Assembly (NCBI RefSeq): GCF_013459645.1
Contig: NZ_CP054861.1
Span: forward strand, 4,266,001-4,330,000
Length of the DNA: 64,000 nt
Origin: Martelella sp. NC20
GTDB lineage: Bacteria > Pseudomonadota > Alphaproteobacteria > Rhizobiales > Rhizobiaceae
Direction: 5' to 3'
A model generated the notes under the pieces. The model ran no database searches, was not told where the DNA came from, and worked only from the letters and a program-made list of their open reading frames with translations. The position numbers and the translations under genes are program-made. The first letter of the stretch is position 1. Each line of letters starts with the position of its first letter. Of the stretch, positions 26,116-34,694 are shown piece by piece.

Positions 26116-27018
26116 ATGAACGAGCAACGCAATATGATGGTGGAAAAGCCCAGAAACCAGCCGCCGGTGTCCAATCCGAGCGTGCCGGCGCTGAAGCTTC
26201 CGGCCGGCGCCGTTGACAGCCACATGCATCTTTTCGGCCCGGCGGAACAGTACAGCTTTTCCGCGACCAGCCGCTACGTCTCGGACGACATGTTGCCCGA
26301 AACTTATATTGCTGTGCAGCAAACGCTGGGGCTCGAGAAGGCCGTGCTGGTTTCCGGCGGCGGCTACGGCACGGATATGCGCCACCTGAAGGATGTGCTT
26401 TCCCGGTTTCCTGAACGTTTCCGCGGCATCGCGTTGCTGGCCGAGACCACGACGATGGATGAGATGGCCGAACTCGACAGGCTTGGCGTCCGCGGTCTGC
26501 GTTTCGTCGGCCCTTCCCATGGCGGCGGCCTGCCGCAGATATCGCCGCGCATGGCGGCGATAGCCCATGAACTTGGCTGGCATGTGCAGTTCTATCCGCA
26601 TGGCGACGAGATCCTGCATGTTTCCGATCAGCTTCTGGCGTTGCCGAACGCGGCAATCGTGCTCGATCATTTCGCCAATGTGCCTGCTGCGGGCGGCATC
26701 GAGCAGCCGGCTTTCCGTCGGGTACTGGAGATGCTGGATACCGGTCGGGTCTGGGTGAAGCTTTCGGGTCCGATGCGCTGTACCCAGGAAGAGCCGCCAT
26801 ATCCAAGCGTTACACCGCTTGCGAGAAAACTCGTCGATTTCGCGCCCGAACGCATGGTCTGGGGAACGGACTGGCCGCATGTCAACATGAATGGCCGCAC
26901 CATGCCGGATGATGGCCTGCTGGTCGATCTTCTGGCCGAATGGATACCTGATGAGACGATGCGCACGCAGATCGTGCGCGACAATGCGCGTCAGCTTTAC
27001 GGCTTCGATCCGGTCTGA
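26116..27018 (+). CDS. ligI: Amidohydrolase-family protein, probable 2-pyrone-4,6-dicarboxylate lactonase
   Basis: 300 aa. TIM-barrel metal hydrolase of the LigI/PDC-hydrolase group: PAGAVDSHMHLFGPAEQYSF (metal-binding HMH) at the start, LRFVGPSH, VLDHFANVPAAGG and MVWGTDWPHVN with the catalytic Asp near the end. LigI opens 2-pyrone-4,6-dicarboxylate (PDC) to 4-oxalomesaconate. ATG 26116 has GGAGG 9 nt upstream; an upstream frame to 26038 is not conserved. It leads an operon with a TRAP transporter and GalB/GalC/GalD-like genes, which supports the PDC assignment. Related amidohydrolases act on other lactones, so the substrate is inferred mainly from context. Confidence 0.8.
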   Translation: MNEQRNMMVEKPRNQPPVSNPSVPALKLPAGAVDSHMHLFGPAEQYSFSATSRYVSDDMLPETYIAVQQTLGLEKAVLVSGGGYGTDMRHLKDVLSRFPERFRGIALLAETTTMDEMAELDRLGVRGLRFVGPSHGGGLPQISPRMAAIAHELGWHVQFYPHGDEILHVSDQLLALPNAAIVLDHFANVPAAGGIEQPAFRRVLEMLDTGRVWVKLSGPMRCTQEEPPYPSVTPLARKLVDFAPERMVWGTDWPHVNMNGRTMPDDGLLVDLLAEWIPDETMRTQIVRDNARQLYGFDPV

Positions 27019-27051
27019 GCGCAGACAAATTTCAAAACTGGGAGGATGACA

Positions 27052-28140
27052 ATGAAAATGATGACCAGACTGGCCCTCGCGGCCTCGATGCTGACACTGT
27101 CGGTTGCCGCCTCTGATGCGCGCGAACTGACCTATGACAACCATCTGCCGCCGCAACATCCGGTCAACGCCGCGATGGAAACCTATTTCGAGCGGGTCAA
27201 GGCCGATACCGACGGCGCGCTTGATTTCAAGATGTTCGTCGGCGGCGCGCTTGGCGGCGGCAATGCGCTGCTCGGCATCCTGCGTGACGGGCTTTCCGAT
27301 GCGGGCATGCTGAACCCGGTCTATGAGCCGTCGCAGCTTCAGGTCGAAGCCCTGCTTTCCGAACTGATGATCGCAGACCCGCGCGTCCTCGTCGGCGCCA
27401 TGAACGAGATCGTCAATCTCGATTGCCCCGGCTGCACGGCTGAACTGCTCAAGGTCAACGCCGTTCCGATCATGAGTTTCGCGGTGCCGAGCTTCCAGCT
27501 TCTGTGCAACCAGCCGATGAAATCGCTCACGGATGCCAAGGGCAAGCGGGTACGCGCCGTCGGTTCACTGGCCCTGATTGCCAAGGAATTCGGCATGGTG
27601 CCGGTCAACCTGAAGAGTGACGAGGTCTATGAGGGCCTGCAGCGCGGTCAGGTGGAATGCGCCGCCGCCCCGTTCGACTGGCTGGAAACCAACAATCTTA
27701 AGGAAGTCGCCGACAATCTGATCACCACGCCGCTCGGGGCGATCGGCGGCCTGCTTCATCTCGCCGTCAACACCAATGCCTGGGAGGCGATGAGCGAGGA
27801 ACAGCAGCAGGTGATGATCGACGAGACGCCGGAAACGCTTGCCGCCATCACTTTCAACTATATCGCGGGCAGCGAAAGCGCGCTGGAGGCGGCAATCGCC
27901 GATGGCGCCGAGGCTTATCCTATGGGCGACGACATGCTGGCAACGCTTGAGGAATTCCGCGCAGCCGAGATCGAGCGGATCGTCGCCAAGGGCGAGGAGG
28001 CCGGCATCACCGAAACGCCGGCGCTGTTCAAACATTACGGCGAACTGCTCGACAAGTGGGAAGGCATCGTCGCCGGTCCCGGCAGTACCCAGGAAGGTTA
28101 TGCCGAGGCGCTGCGCCAGGAAATCTACGCGAAGCTCTGA
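27052..28140 (+). CDS. dctP: TRAP transporter substrate-binding protein (DctP family)
   Basis: 362 aa. Signal peptide MKMMTRLALAASMLTLSVAA with cleavage near SDA-RE. The mature part shows the DctP fold: LTYDNHLPPQHPVNAAMETY at the start, VGGALGGGNALLGILRDG, and FAVPSFQLLCNQPMKSLTDAKGKRVRAVG. It would bind a carboxylate substrate in the periplasm and hand it to the DctQ/DctM permease encoded next. ATG 27052 is used because GGAGG directly abuts an earlier ATG at 27046. Its place between PDC lactonase and the downstream enzymes suggests the ligand is PDC or a related acid. Confidence 0.9.
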   Translation: MKMMTRLALAASMLTLSVAASDARELTYDNHLPPQHPVNAAMETYFERVKADTDGALDFKMFVGGALGGGNALLGILRDGLSDAGMLNPVYEPSQLQVEALLSELMIADPRVLVGAMNEIVNLDCPGCTAELLKVNAVPIMSFAVPSFQLLCNQPMKSLTDAKGKRVRAVGSLALIAKEFGMVPVNLKSDEVYEGLQRGQVECAAAPFDWLETNNLKEVADNLITTPLGAIGGLLHLAVNTNAWEAMSEEQQQVMIDETPETLAAITFNYIAGSESALEAAIADGAEAYPMGDDMLATLEEFRAAEIERIVAKGEEAGITETPALFKHYGELLDKWEGIVAGPGSTQEGYAEALRQEIYAKL

Positions 28141-28143
28141 GCG

Positions 28144-28695
28144 ATGACCCACAGGACAAGAGAAGGCCCCGTCAACGCCGTGCTCACCATGCTCTCCCGC
28201 GCCTTTGCAGTGGTCGCGGGAGCCACGGTGCTCATGATGATGCTGCATGTCGCAGCCGACGTCCTGCTGAAATACTTCTTCAGGATGCCGATCGTCGGCA
28301 CGCTTGAGATCGTCTCGAATTATTACATGGTGGCGGCGATCTTCCTGCCGCTTGCGGCGATCGAGAAATCGCGCGGCCATCTGTTCGTCGAACTGTTCAC
28401 GGCCCGGCTGGGGCCGCGTCCGACGTTGGTGCTCGATGCCTTCGGCTGTCTGATGCTCGCCGTTTTCGCGCTCTGCGTCACCTGGATGACGACGGTCGAG
28501 GCAATCGATCGTACGGAGGCGGGGGAGATGATCGACGCCGTCTATTACACCATCCCTGTCTGGCCGACGCGCTGGTTTCCCCCGCTCGGCTGCGGCCTTT
28601 TGACGGCGATGTGCCTGCTGCATGCGTGGCTTTATCTGAAGGACGCCACCGGCAAGGCCCCGGTTGCCCCGGAAACCCATCAGGAGGAACTCTGA
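28144..28695 (+). CDS. dctQ: TRAP transporter small permease (DctQ family)
   Basis: 183 aa with four hydrophobic helices (around residues 15-45, 50-72, 88-115 and 135-160). Typical DctQ features include VLLKYFFRMPIVGTLEIVS and the KSRGHLFVELF loop. It forms the small membrane subunit of the tripartite transporter with the DctM protein. It starts 3 bp after the dctP stop. The 3' end reaches past the start of an alternative long frame of dctM but stops 28 bp before the dctM ATG chosen here. Confidence 0.88.
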   Translation: MTHRTREGPVNAVLTMLSRAFAVVAGATVLMMMLHVAADVLLKYFFRMPIVGTLEIVSNYYMVAAIFLPLAAIEKSRGHLFVELFTARLGPRPTLVLDAFGCLMLAVFALCVTWMTTVEAIDRTEAGEMIDAVYYTIPVWPTRWFPPLGCGLLTAMCLLHAWLYLKDATGKAPVAPETHQEEL

Positions 28696-28723
28696 TGTCG
28701 TCTGCTTTCAAGGGAGCGATCCG

Positions 28724-30028
28724 ATGAGTTCGCTTGCCATCGGCTTTTCCGGTCTCGGTGTCGTGGTCATTCTGCTGGCGTTGCGCGTACCGATCGCGGC
28801 CGCTCTCGGCCTGGTGTCACTGGTCGGCATCTGGATGATCCGGGGGTCGACCGCGGCCTTCGGCGCGCTCGGCACGCTGACATATGATTTCGCCGCCAAC
28901 TGGTCGCTTTCCGCCGTGCCGATGTTTCTGCTGCTCGGGGCCATCACCTATCGCACCGGCATTACCGGCGTACTTTATTCGGCGGCGCGGGTGTGGATGA
29001 ACTGGATGCCGGGCGGGCTTGCGGTCGCCACCAATTTCGCCTCCGCCGGTTTTGCGGCGATGTGCGGTTCCAGCGTCGCAACCGCCGCAGCCATGGGCCG
29101 GATCGCGATCCCGGAAATGCTCGACCGCGGCTATGACAAATCGCTTGCCGCTGGCACGGTCGCGGCTGCGGGAACGCTGGGCGCGCTTATCCCGCCGAGC
29201 ATCCTGTTCATCCTCTATGGCTGGTTTTCCGAGGAACCGATCGGCGCGCTGCTGATTGCCGGCCTGCTGCCGGGCCTGCTGACGGCCGTCGCTTATGCGG
29301 GCATGATCATCATCCGCTGCAAGCTCAACCCGTCGCTTGCCCCGCCGGCGCCCAAGGCCATCGACAAAAACGAAAAATGGCGCGAACTCGCGCGCGTCTG
29401 GCCGATCCCGGTGCTGATCTTCGCGATCATAGGCGGCATCTATGGCGGCGTGGTGACGCCGACCGAGGCGGGTGCGTTCGGCGCGTTCGTCGCTATCGTC
29501 ATCGCCACGGTGCAGGGCCGGATGAACTGGCGGGTGCTGCGCGACAGCATTACCGATGCGGTGCGCACCACAGGTGCTATCTTCATCATCGCAATCGCCG
29601 CGATCCTGCTGACACGCTTTCTCGCGCTTTCGGGCGTGCCGCGCTATCTCTCGGACCTCGTTACCACCCACGACATCACCGGCATCAAGCTGATCATCGC
29701 GATCGCGTTAATCTACATCCTGCTCGGCATGTTCCTGGATGCTATCGGCCTGATGCTGCTGACGCTGCCGATCTTCCTGCCGATTTTCCACACCGCTGGT
29801 TTCGACCTGATCTGGATGGGTGTGCTGGTGGTGAAATTTCTTGAAATCGGCGTGCTGACGCCGCCGGTTGGCATCAACGCCTTCGTGGTCAAGCAGGTGG
29901 CGGGCGATGCCATACCGCTGACGACAGTGTTTCGCGGCATCGGCTGGTTTCTCGCCTGCGAGGTCGTTGTCGTCGCCCTGCTGATCGCCTTTCCCCAGAT
30001 TTCGCTGCTGCTGCCGAGCCTGATGTGA
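28724..30028 (+). CDS. dctM: TRAP transporter large permease (DctM family)
   Basis: 434 aa and very hydrophobic, with about 11-12 membrane helices. DctM signatures include SAVPMFLLLGAITYRTG, GTLGALIPPSILFILYGWFSEE and TPTEAGAFGAFVAI, plus LEIGVLTPPVGINAFVVK near the end. It couples uptake to the sodium or proton gradient. The ATG at 28724 has AAGGGAG 7 nt upstream; a frame starting at 28664 would overlap dctQ. It completes a full dctPQM set within the lactonase operon. Confidence 0.9.
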   Translation: MSSLAIGFSGLGVVVILLALRVPIAAALGLVSLVGIWMIRGSTAAFGALGTLTYDFAANWSLSAVPMFLLLGAITYRTGITGVLYSAARVWMNWMPGGLAVATNFASAGFAAMCGSSVATAAAMGRIAIPEMLDRGYDKSLAAGTVAAAGTLGALIPPSILFILYGWFSEEPIGALLIAGLLPGLLTAVAYAGMIIIRCKLNPSLAPPAPKAIDKNEKWRELARVWPIPVLIFAIIGGIYGGVVTPTEAGAFGAFVAIVIATVQGRMNWRVLRDSITDAVRTTGAIFIIAIAAILLTRFLALSGVPRYLSDLVTTHDITGIKLIIAIALIYILLGMFLDAIGLMLLTLPIFLPIFHTAGFDLIWMGVLVVKFLEIGVLTPPVGINAFVVKQVAGDAIPLTTVFRGIGWFLACEVVVVALLIAFPQISLLLPSLM

Positions 30029-30061
30029 TGAAGACAAAGACACTTTGCAAGGAGTTTTCCT

Positions 30062-30793
30062 ATGGCTGACAAGACAGCGCTGGTCATCAGCGCCCATTCC
30101 GCCGACTTTGTCTGGCGCTGCGGCGGCGCCATCGCGCTGCATCAGCAACGCGGCTATGATGTCACCATCGTCTGCCTTTCCTATGGCGAGCGCGGCGAAA
30201 GCGCCAAGCTCTGGAAGAACGAGGGTATGACGCTGGAGAAGGTAAAGGAGGCCCGCCGGATAGAAGCCGAGAACGCCGCCCGCGCGCTCGATGTCCACGA
30301 TATCCAGTTCTTCGATCTCGGTGACTATCCACTGGAGATGGATCGCTCCGCCAAGGAGCGACTGGTTGATGTCATTCGCAAGGTCCAGCCCGCTTTCATG
30401 CTCTCCCATTCGAAGGTGGATCCTTACAATACCGACCACATGTACGCGACCCAGATGGCGATCGAGTGCCGGATGATCGCGCAGGCCTGGGGTCATAACC
30501 CCGGCGAAAAGGTGCTGGGCGCACCGCAACTCTATCTGTTCGAGCCGCACCAGACCGAGCAAATGGAATGGAAGCCGGACGTGTTTCTCGACATCTCACC
30601 GGTCTGGGACAAGAAATGGGCGGCGATCCAGTGCATGACCGGCCAGGAACATCTCTGGCACTATTACAGGAACGTCGCCGAAAACCGTGCCAACCATTTC
30701 CGCCGTAATTCCGGCGGCCAGTCCGGCGGTCGGCCCGCAACCCATGCTGAAGGTTTCCAATCGATCTTTCCCCGCACCGTGGATGAACTCTGA
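30062..30793 (+). CDS. galB: PIG-L family hydrolase, probable 4-oxalomesaconate hydratase (GalB-like)
   Basis: 243 aa. LmbE/PIG-L fold with a modified metal motif: [17 protein letters not shown] replaces the usual AHPDDE, while [13 protein letters not shown] and the later [10 protein letters not shown] keep further ligand residues. GalB of Pseudomonas gallate degradation is a PIG-L protein that hydrates 4-oxalomesaconate to 4-carboxy-4-hydroxy-2-oxoadipate (CHA); the [11 protein letters not shown] form agrees with that subgroup. AAGGAG lies 8 nt upstream of the ATG. It is followed by overlapping galC- and galD-like genes, which makes this role very likely. Confidence 0.83.
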   Translation: MADKTALVISAHSADFVWRCGGAIALHQQRGYDVTIVCLSYGERGESAKLWKNEGMTLEKVKEARRIEAENAARALDVHDIQFFDLGDYPLEMDRSAKERLVDVIRKVQPAFMLSHSKVDPYNTDHMYATQMAIECRMIAQAWGHNPGEKVLGAPQLYLFEPHQTEQMEWKPDVFLDISPVWDKKWAAIQCMTGQEHLWHYYRNVAENRANHFRRNSGGQSGGRPATHAEGFQSIFPRTVDEL

Positions 30794-31464
30794 TGGCCGT
30801 CGTCAAGCAGAACATCACCCGTGCCGATCCCGCCGTCATTGCGCGGCTTGCCGGCGCCGGCGCCTCAACCACCCATGAGGCACAGGGCCGTACCGGCTAT
30901 CTCGGTCCGCTATTGCGTCCGATCTATCCCGGCACGCGCATCGCCGGCTCCGCCGTCACGATCTCGGCGCCGCCCGGCGACAACTGGATGCTGCACGTGG
31001 CGATCGAGCAGGTGAAGGACGGCGATATCCTTGTGCTGGCGCCGACATCAGCCTGCGACGACGGTTATTTCGGCGACCTTCTGGCGACATCGGCCAAGGC
31101 GCGAGGCTGCCGGGGACTGGTGATCGCCGCCGGCTGCCGCGATGTGCGCGAATTGACCGAAATGGGCTTTCCCGTCTGGTCGATGGCGATCTCCTCGCAG
31201 GGCACCGTCAAGGAGACGCTCGGCTCGGTCAACGTGCCGATCGTCTGCGGGCGCGCGCTGGTCAATCCCGGCGATGTGATCGTCGCCGATGATGACGGGG
31301 TCACCGTCGTGCCGGCGGCAAGGGCGGCGGAAGTTGCCGGCAAGGCTGATGCCCGCACCGCGAACGAGGAAAACAAGCGCGCCCTGCTCGCCGCCGGCAA
31401 GCTCGGCCTCGATATTTACGACATGCGCGGCCGCCTTGAGGCAGGAGGCCTGCGCTACGAATAG
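30793..31464 (+). CDS. galC: 4-carboxy-4-hydroxy-2-oxoadipate aldolase (RraA-like)
   Basis: 223 aa. RraA/HMG-CHA aldolase fold: [13 protein letters not shown] region ([20 protein letters not shown]), [49 protein letters not shown] with the substrate/Mg-binding G-x-x-R-D, and [16 protein letters not shown]. LigK/GalC enzymes split CHA into pyruvate and oxaloacetate and also decarboxylate oxaloacetate. Start ATG overlaps the galB stop (TGATG). This is the final enzyme of the meta-cleavage lower pathway encoded here. Confidence 0.9.
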   Translation: MAVVKQNITRADPAVIARLAGAGASTTHEAQGRTGYLGPLLRPIYPGTRIAGSAVTISAPPGDNWMLHVAIEQVKDGDILVLAPTSACDDGYFGDLLATSAKARGCRGLVIAAGCRDVRELTEMGFPVWSMAISSQGTVKETLGSVNVPIVCGRALVNPGDVIVADDDGVTVVPAARAAEVAGKADARTANEENKRALLAAGKLGLDIYDMRGRLEAGGLRYE

Positions 31465-31476
31465 CGGAGAACGGAA

Positions 31477-32535
31477 ATGAACGATCATTCGGCGCGCTGC
31501 ATGTGGATGCGCGGCGGCACCTCCAAGGGCGGCTATTTCCTGGCGGAAGACCTGCCTGCCGATCGTGGCGTCCGCGATGCCTTTCTGCTGCGCGTGATGG
31601 GCTCGCCCGATCCACGCCAGATCGACGGACTTGGCGGAGCGGACCCCTTGACCTCCAAGGTCGCCGTGGTCGGCCGGTCGGAGCGTTGCGGCATCGATGT
31701 CGATTACCTGTTCCTGCAGGTCTTTGTCGACCAGGCAACCGTCACGGACGCGCAGAACTGCGGCAACATCCTCGCCGGCATCGGCCCGTTCGCGATCGAA
31801 CGCGGATTGGTCGAAGCGACGGACGACCAGACCGAAGTACGCATCTTCATGGAAAATACCGGCCAGATTGCCGTCGCGACGGTGGAAACGCCGGGCGGGC
31901 AGGTCAACTATGCCGGCACGGCCCGTATTGACGGTGTCCCGGGCACCGCAGCCCCGGTGCCGATCGTGTTCGAGGATACCGCCGGATCAAGCTGCGGCGC
32001 CCTGCTGCCAACCGGCAATGCCGTCGATGTGGTCGAGGGTATCGAGGTCACGATGATCGACAATGGCATGCCCTGCGTGGTGATCCGCGCTGCCGATCTC
32101 GGAATCGCCGGCGACGAAGCGCCGGCGACGCTGGAGGGCAATGCGGCGCTCAGGGAAAAACTGGAAGCGATCCGCCTTGCGGCCGGCCCACTCATGAAAC
32201 TCGGCGATGTCAGCAAGAAATCCGTGCCGAAGATGACGATGGTGTCGAAACCGATAGCCGGCGGCGCGATCATGACCCGTACTTTCATCCCGCACCGCTG
32301 CCATGCTGCAATCGGCGTCCTGGGGGCGGTGAGCGTTGCGACCGCATGCCTGTTGCCACAGGGCCCGGCTGCGGCCCTCGCGGTCATCCCTGACGGCGAA
32401 ACGAAATCGATCTCGGTCGAGCACCCGACCGGGGAACTCACGGTGATTGCCACCATCAAAAACGGCGAGGTCCGGACGGCCGGGGTTCTGCGAACGGCGC
32501 GCAAGCTGTTTGATGGAATAATCTTTGGCTCTTGA
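31477..32535 (+). CDS. galD: 4-oxalomesaconate tautomerase (PrpF family)
   Basis: 352 aa. PrpF-family isomerase: CMWMRGGTSKGGYFLAEDLP at the N-terminus, QIDGLGGADPLTSKVAVVG, and QNCGNILAGIGPFAIERG with the paired catalytic cysteines of this fold. GalD/LigU interconverts keto and enol (or double-bond) isomers of 4-oxalomesaconate so that the hydratase can act. GGAGAACGGAAATG gives a good start. It is the last gene of the operon; no clear terminator follows. Confidence 0.87.
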   Translation: MNDHSARCMWMRGGTSKGGYFLAEDLPADRGVRDAFLLRVMGSPDPRQIDGLGGADPLTSKVAVVGRSERCGIDVDYLFLQVFVDQATVTDAQNCGNILAGIGPFAIERGLVEATDDQTEVRIFMENTGQIAVATVETPGGQVNYAGTARIDGVPGTAAPVPIVFEDTAGSSCGALLPTGNAVDVVEGIEVTMIDNGMPCVVIRAADLGIAGDEAPATLEGNAALREKLEAIRLAAGPLMKLGDVSKKSVPKMTMVSKPIAGGAIMTRTFIPHRCHAAIGVLGAVSVATACLLPQGPAAALAVIPDGETKSISVEHPTGELTVIATIKNGEVRTAGVLRTARKLFDGIIFGS

Positions 32536-32753
32536 ACGTAGTCTCCTCTTTAGTTTAGCCCCGACTTTAGGCTTTGAATTTAGCCTCAGACTGGGCAACC
32601 CGCGCGGTGCCAAATACCCGCATGGCCAAGGGTGCCAGGAAGGACCCGCCGTTTTCCTCGGGAGGGTCTACAGCCCTTTGCGGAAAGGGCGGATCGCCGA
32701 AGCAACCCGCCCTCGCGCACCCTGCCCGCCGTGACGGGTTTCTGCCTTTCGGC

Positions 32754-33443
32754 TTATAGTTTGGTGACTACGGCAAGCGGCACGACCATCGGCGTCATGC
32801 GCCCGAACAGATCGACCTCGATGACGACATCGCCCCTGCCCGTGGTGTTGGGGGTTGTCACGGTTCCGACCTGCCCGGCGAAGATCCCGTCTTCGATCTT
32901 TACCCGGTCTCCGGCAGCGACCCGGACATCGCTCTGCCGGTCATAGTCGAAGGCGCCGTTGTCGGCTTTGCGCATCAGCGCTGCGACGGCATCGGCCGGG
33001 ATGGCATAGGGCGTTTCCCAGCCGCCGAGGATGGCCGTCACATGCTCCTGCCTGAGCAATCCCCTCAGCGCCTTCGCCGTGCTGACGAAGCGGACGAGGA
33101 CATAACCGGTCATCAGCACCTCGTCCTGCGGCGGCAGCAGCCTGCCGCGACGTCTGCGCCGCTTGCCCTGGCGCATCGGCACCAGAGCCTCGGCTCCGAT
33201 CGCCTTCAGCGCTGCCTCGGTTGCCTGCTCGTGACCCGGATGAACCGCTGCCACATACCAGCATGCCGTCTCGCTTGCGGTGTTGGCGGCAAGCGCGCCA
33301 TCTTCGTCCTGCCGGATGCGCCGGATCGTGTCGTCGCGGTGCATCCTGCGCAGACTGCGTTCGCCCAGTTCCGCTTCGAGCCTGTCCCTTGCCGCTGCCC
33401 CTGCGTCTGCCGTCATCCCAGTCGTCATCATTGCCACCATCAT
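32754..33443 (-). CDS. NusG-like transcription antitermination protein of the integrated element
   Basis: 229 aa. An NGN domain is recognisable (ACWYVAAVHPGHEQATEAAL, LMTGYVLVRFVSTAKALRGLL, VTAILGGWETPYAIP), and the C-terminal KOW motif reads DGIFAGQVGTVTTPN. It is a NusG/RfaH paralogue rather than the housekeeping NusG because it sits at the end of a phage-like gene set and has a long charged N-terminus. It could promote read-through of the element's late genes. ATG 33443 overlaps the stop of the upstream gene by 4 bp (ATGA). Confidence 0.78.
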   Translation of the reverse strand: MMVAMMTTGMTADAGAAARDRLEAELGERSLRRMHRDDTIRRIRQDEDGALAANTASETACWYVAAVHPGHEQATEAALKAIGAEALVPMRQGKRRRRRGRLLPPQDEVLMTGYVLVRFVSTAKALRGLLRQEHVTAILGGWETPYAIPADAVAALMRKADNGAFDYDRQSDVRVAAGDRVKIEDGIFAGQVGTVTTPNTTGRGDVVIEVDLFGRMTPMVVPLAVVTKL

Positions 33444-34174
33444 CGTGCTGCCGCCTCGCCCTGCCGGATCCGCTGTATTTTCCCGAAGAAACCCGTCAGT
33501 GCCGCTGCCGGCGTTCCGCCCGGCGGGAAGTAGATCCATTGCGCCCGCCCGGGATCCGGAAGCCACGGAAAGCACCGGGCGTCATGTTCGGCCTGCCAGG
33601 CGAGCCACAGATCGCTACCGACACGCACCTGTTCGAAGTCCGCACCGGCAAGCACCGTCTCCGCCGTCACCCGCACCCCCCTGCCCGGATGGTGCAGCGC
33701 CTGCTCGTGCATGGCGTTCACCGACGGCCAGCCCATCTTCTGCATCCGCTCGTGCTGGAGTGAGCTGCGGTCCTGCCGGCCTGCGGCAATCTCATGCTCC
33801 TGGAACCGCGTCAGCGGCGGCAGCTTCATGGCAGGCTCGCCAAGCCGGATGAAGCGTTCTGCCATCCACGCCTTGCCGAAGGTCGCGGCAATGGCCGGGC
33901 CGGTTGCCGGGGCTTCCATGCCGTCCGGCACATCCTGCCAGCGCTTGTCCCTCAGATAGGTGCTGGCGGCAAACTTCACCGCCCTGCCCTTCAGCGCAGC
34001 AAGGGTGAGGAAGGCCGGCAGCAGGGTGGAGGCCTTCTCCCGGTCTTCCGTGGTCATCGCCTGCCATTCGGCAAAGGCCCGTTCGTCGCTGTCATCGCCG
34101 AAGGTCGACCATTGCCGGTAGAACTTCAGGAAGGACTTTCGCACCGTCCTGCGGTCTTCGCTCTCAGTGGTCAT
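33440..34174 (-). CDS. Hypothetical phage-type protein, replication-associated by context
   Basis: 244 aa, no recognised enzymatic motif. Residues ~10-85 (FLKFYRQWSTFGDDSDERAF, then ALKGRAVKFAASTYLRDKRW) resemble the short helical module found at the C-termini of phage replication proteins, where ...W....L..rrW is conserved. The rest is basic with Trp-rich ends. It overlaps both neighbours by a few bases (33440-33443 and 34164-34174), so the genes are translated as one coupled run. Function is inferred only from context. Confidence 0.6.
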   Translation of the reverse strand: MTTESEDRRTVRKSFLKFYRQWSTFGDDSDERAFAEWQAMTTEDREKASTLLPAFLTLAALKGRAVKFAASTYLRDKRWQDVPDGMEAPATGPAIAATFGKAWMAERFIRLGEPAMKLPPLTRFQEHEIAAGRQDRSSLQHERMQKMGWPSVNAMHEQALHHPGRGVRVTAETVLAGADFEQVRVGSDLWLAWQAEHDARCFPWLPDPGRAQWIYFPPGGTPAAALTGFFGKIQRIRQGEAAAR

Positions 34175-34694
34175 CGCGCTCTCCCGTGGTTGGCATTGCC
34201 CGCTTTGCGGCGGCTTGCGCCATCAATGCCCTGGCGGCTGCGACCTTCTCCCGGCGGCGCTGCCGTTCTTCCGGCGAGATGGGTCTCGAAAGCCGCCGGC
34301 GCTCTTCGATGCCCTTCAGCCGTTCGCGTTCGATCCGCAGCATCTCCCGGTCATGGCGGGCGGCATCATCGATCAGGGCGGAGAGCTCGGCCGGCTTCGG
34401 CAGGAACGAGCGGAAGCGCTCATAGCGGCCAAGCCTGAGGTTTGTGAACACCCGACGCATGGCCGCGACCGGCTTGTCGCGCAGCACGCTGGCATAAAGC
34501 TCCGCGGCCATCTCCGGGTCGATGCTGTCGGGCACCGTGAAGCCGCACTGCATCAGCGAGGACAGCATCAGATCCGAGCGATGCTCGCCTGCCGGTTCAA
34601 GGGCCGCTTCGTGGGCTGCCATGCGCCGTCCAGTCCGATCTGCCGATGTCGATGATGTCTGTCTCCCGGTTACCAATGTCGTCACTGTTGCCAT
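34164..34694 (-). CDS. Hypothetical phage-type protein
   Basis: 176 aa and strongly charged, with a helical C-terminal half (DREMLRIERERLKGIEERRR, then EERQRRREKVAAARALMAQA) likely to be a coiled coil. The segment MRRVFTNLRLGRYERFRSFLPKPAELSALIDD is reminiscent of small helicase-loader-like proteins in prophages. I cannot name it with confidence. It overlaps the frames on both sides, as expected for a compact phage operon. Confidence 0.55.
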   Translation of the reverse strand: MATVTTLVTGRQTSSTSADRTGRRMAAHEAALEPAGEHRSDLMLSSLMQCGFTVPDSIDPEMAAELYASVLRDKPVAAMRRVFTNLRLGRYERFRSFLPKPAELSALIDDAARHDREMLRIERERLKGIEERRRLSRPISPEERQRRREKVAAARALMAQAAAKRAMPTTGERDDH

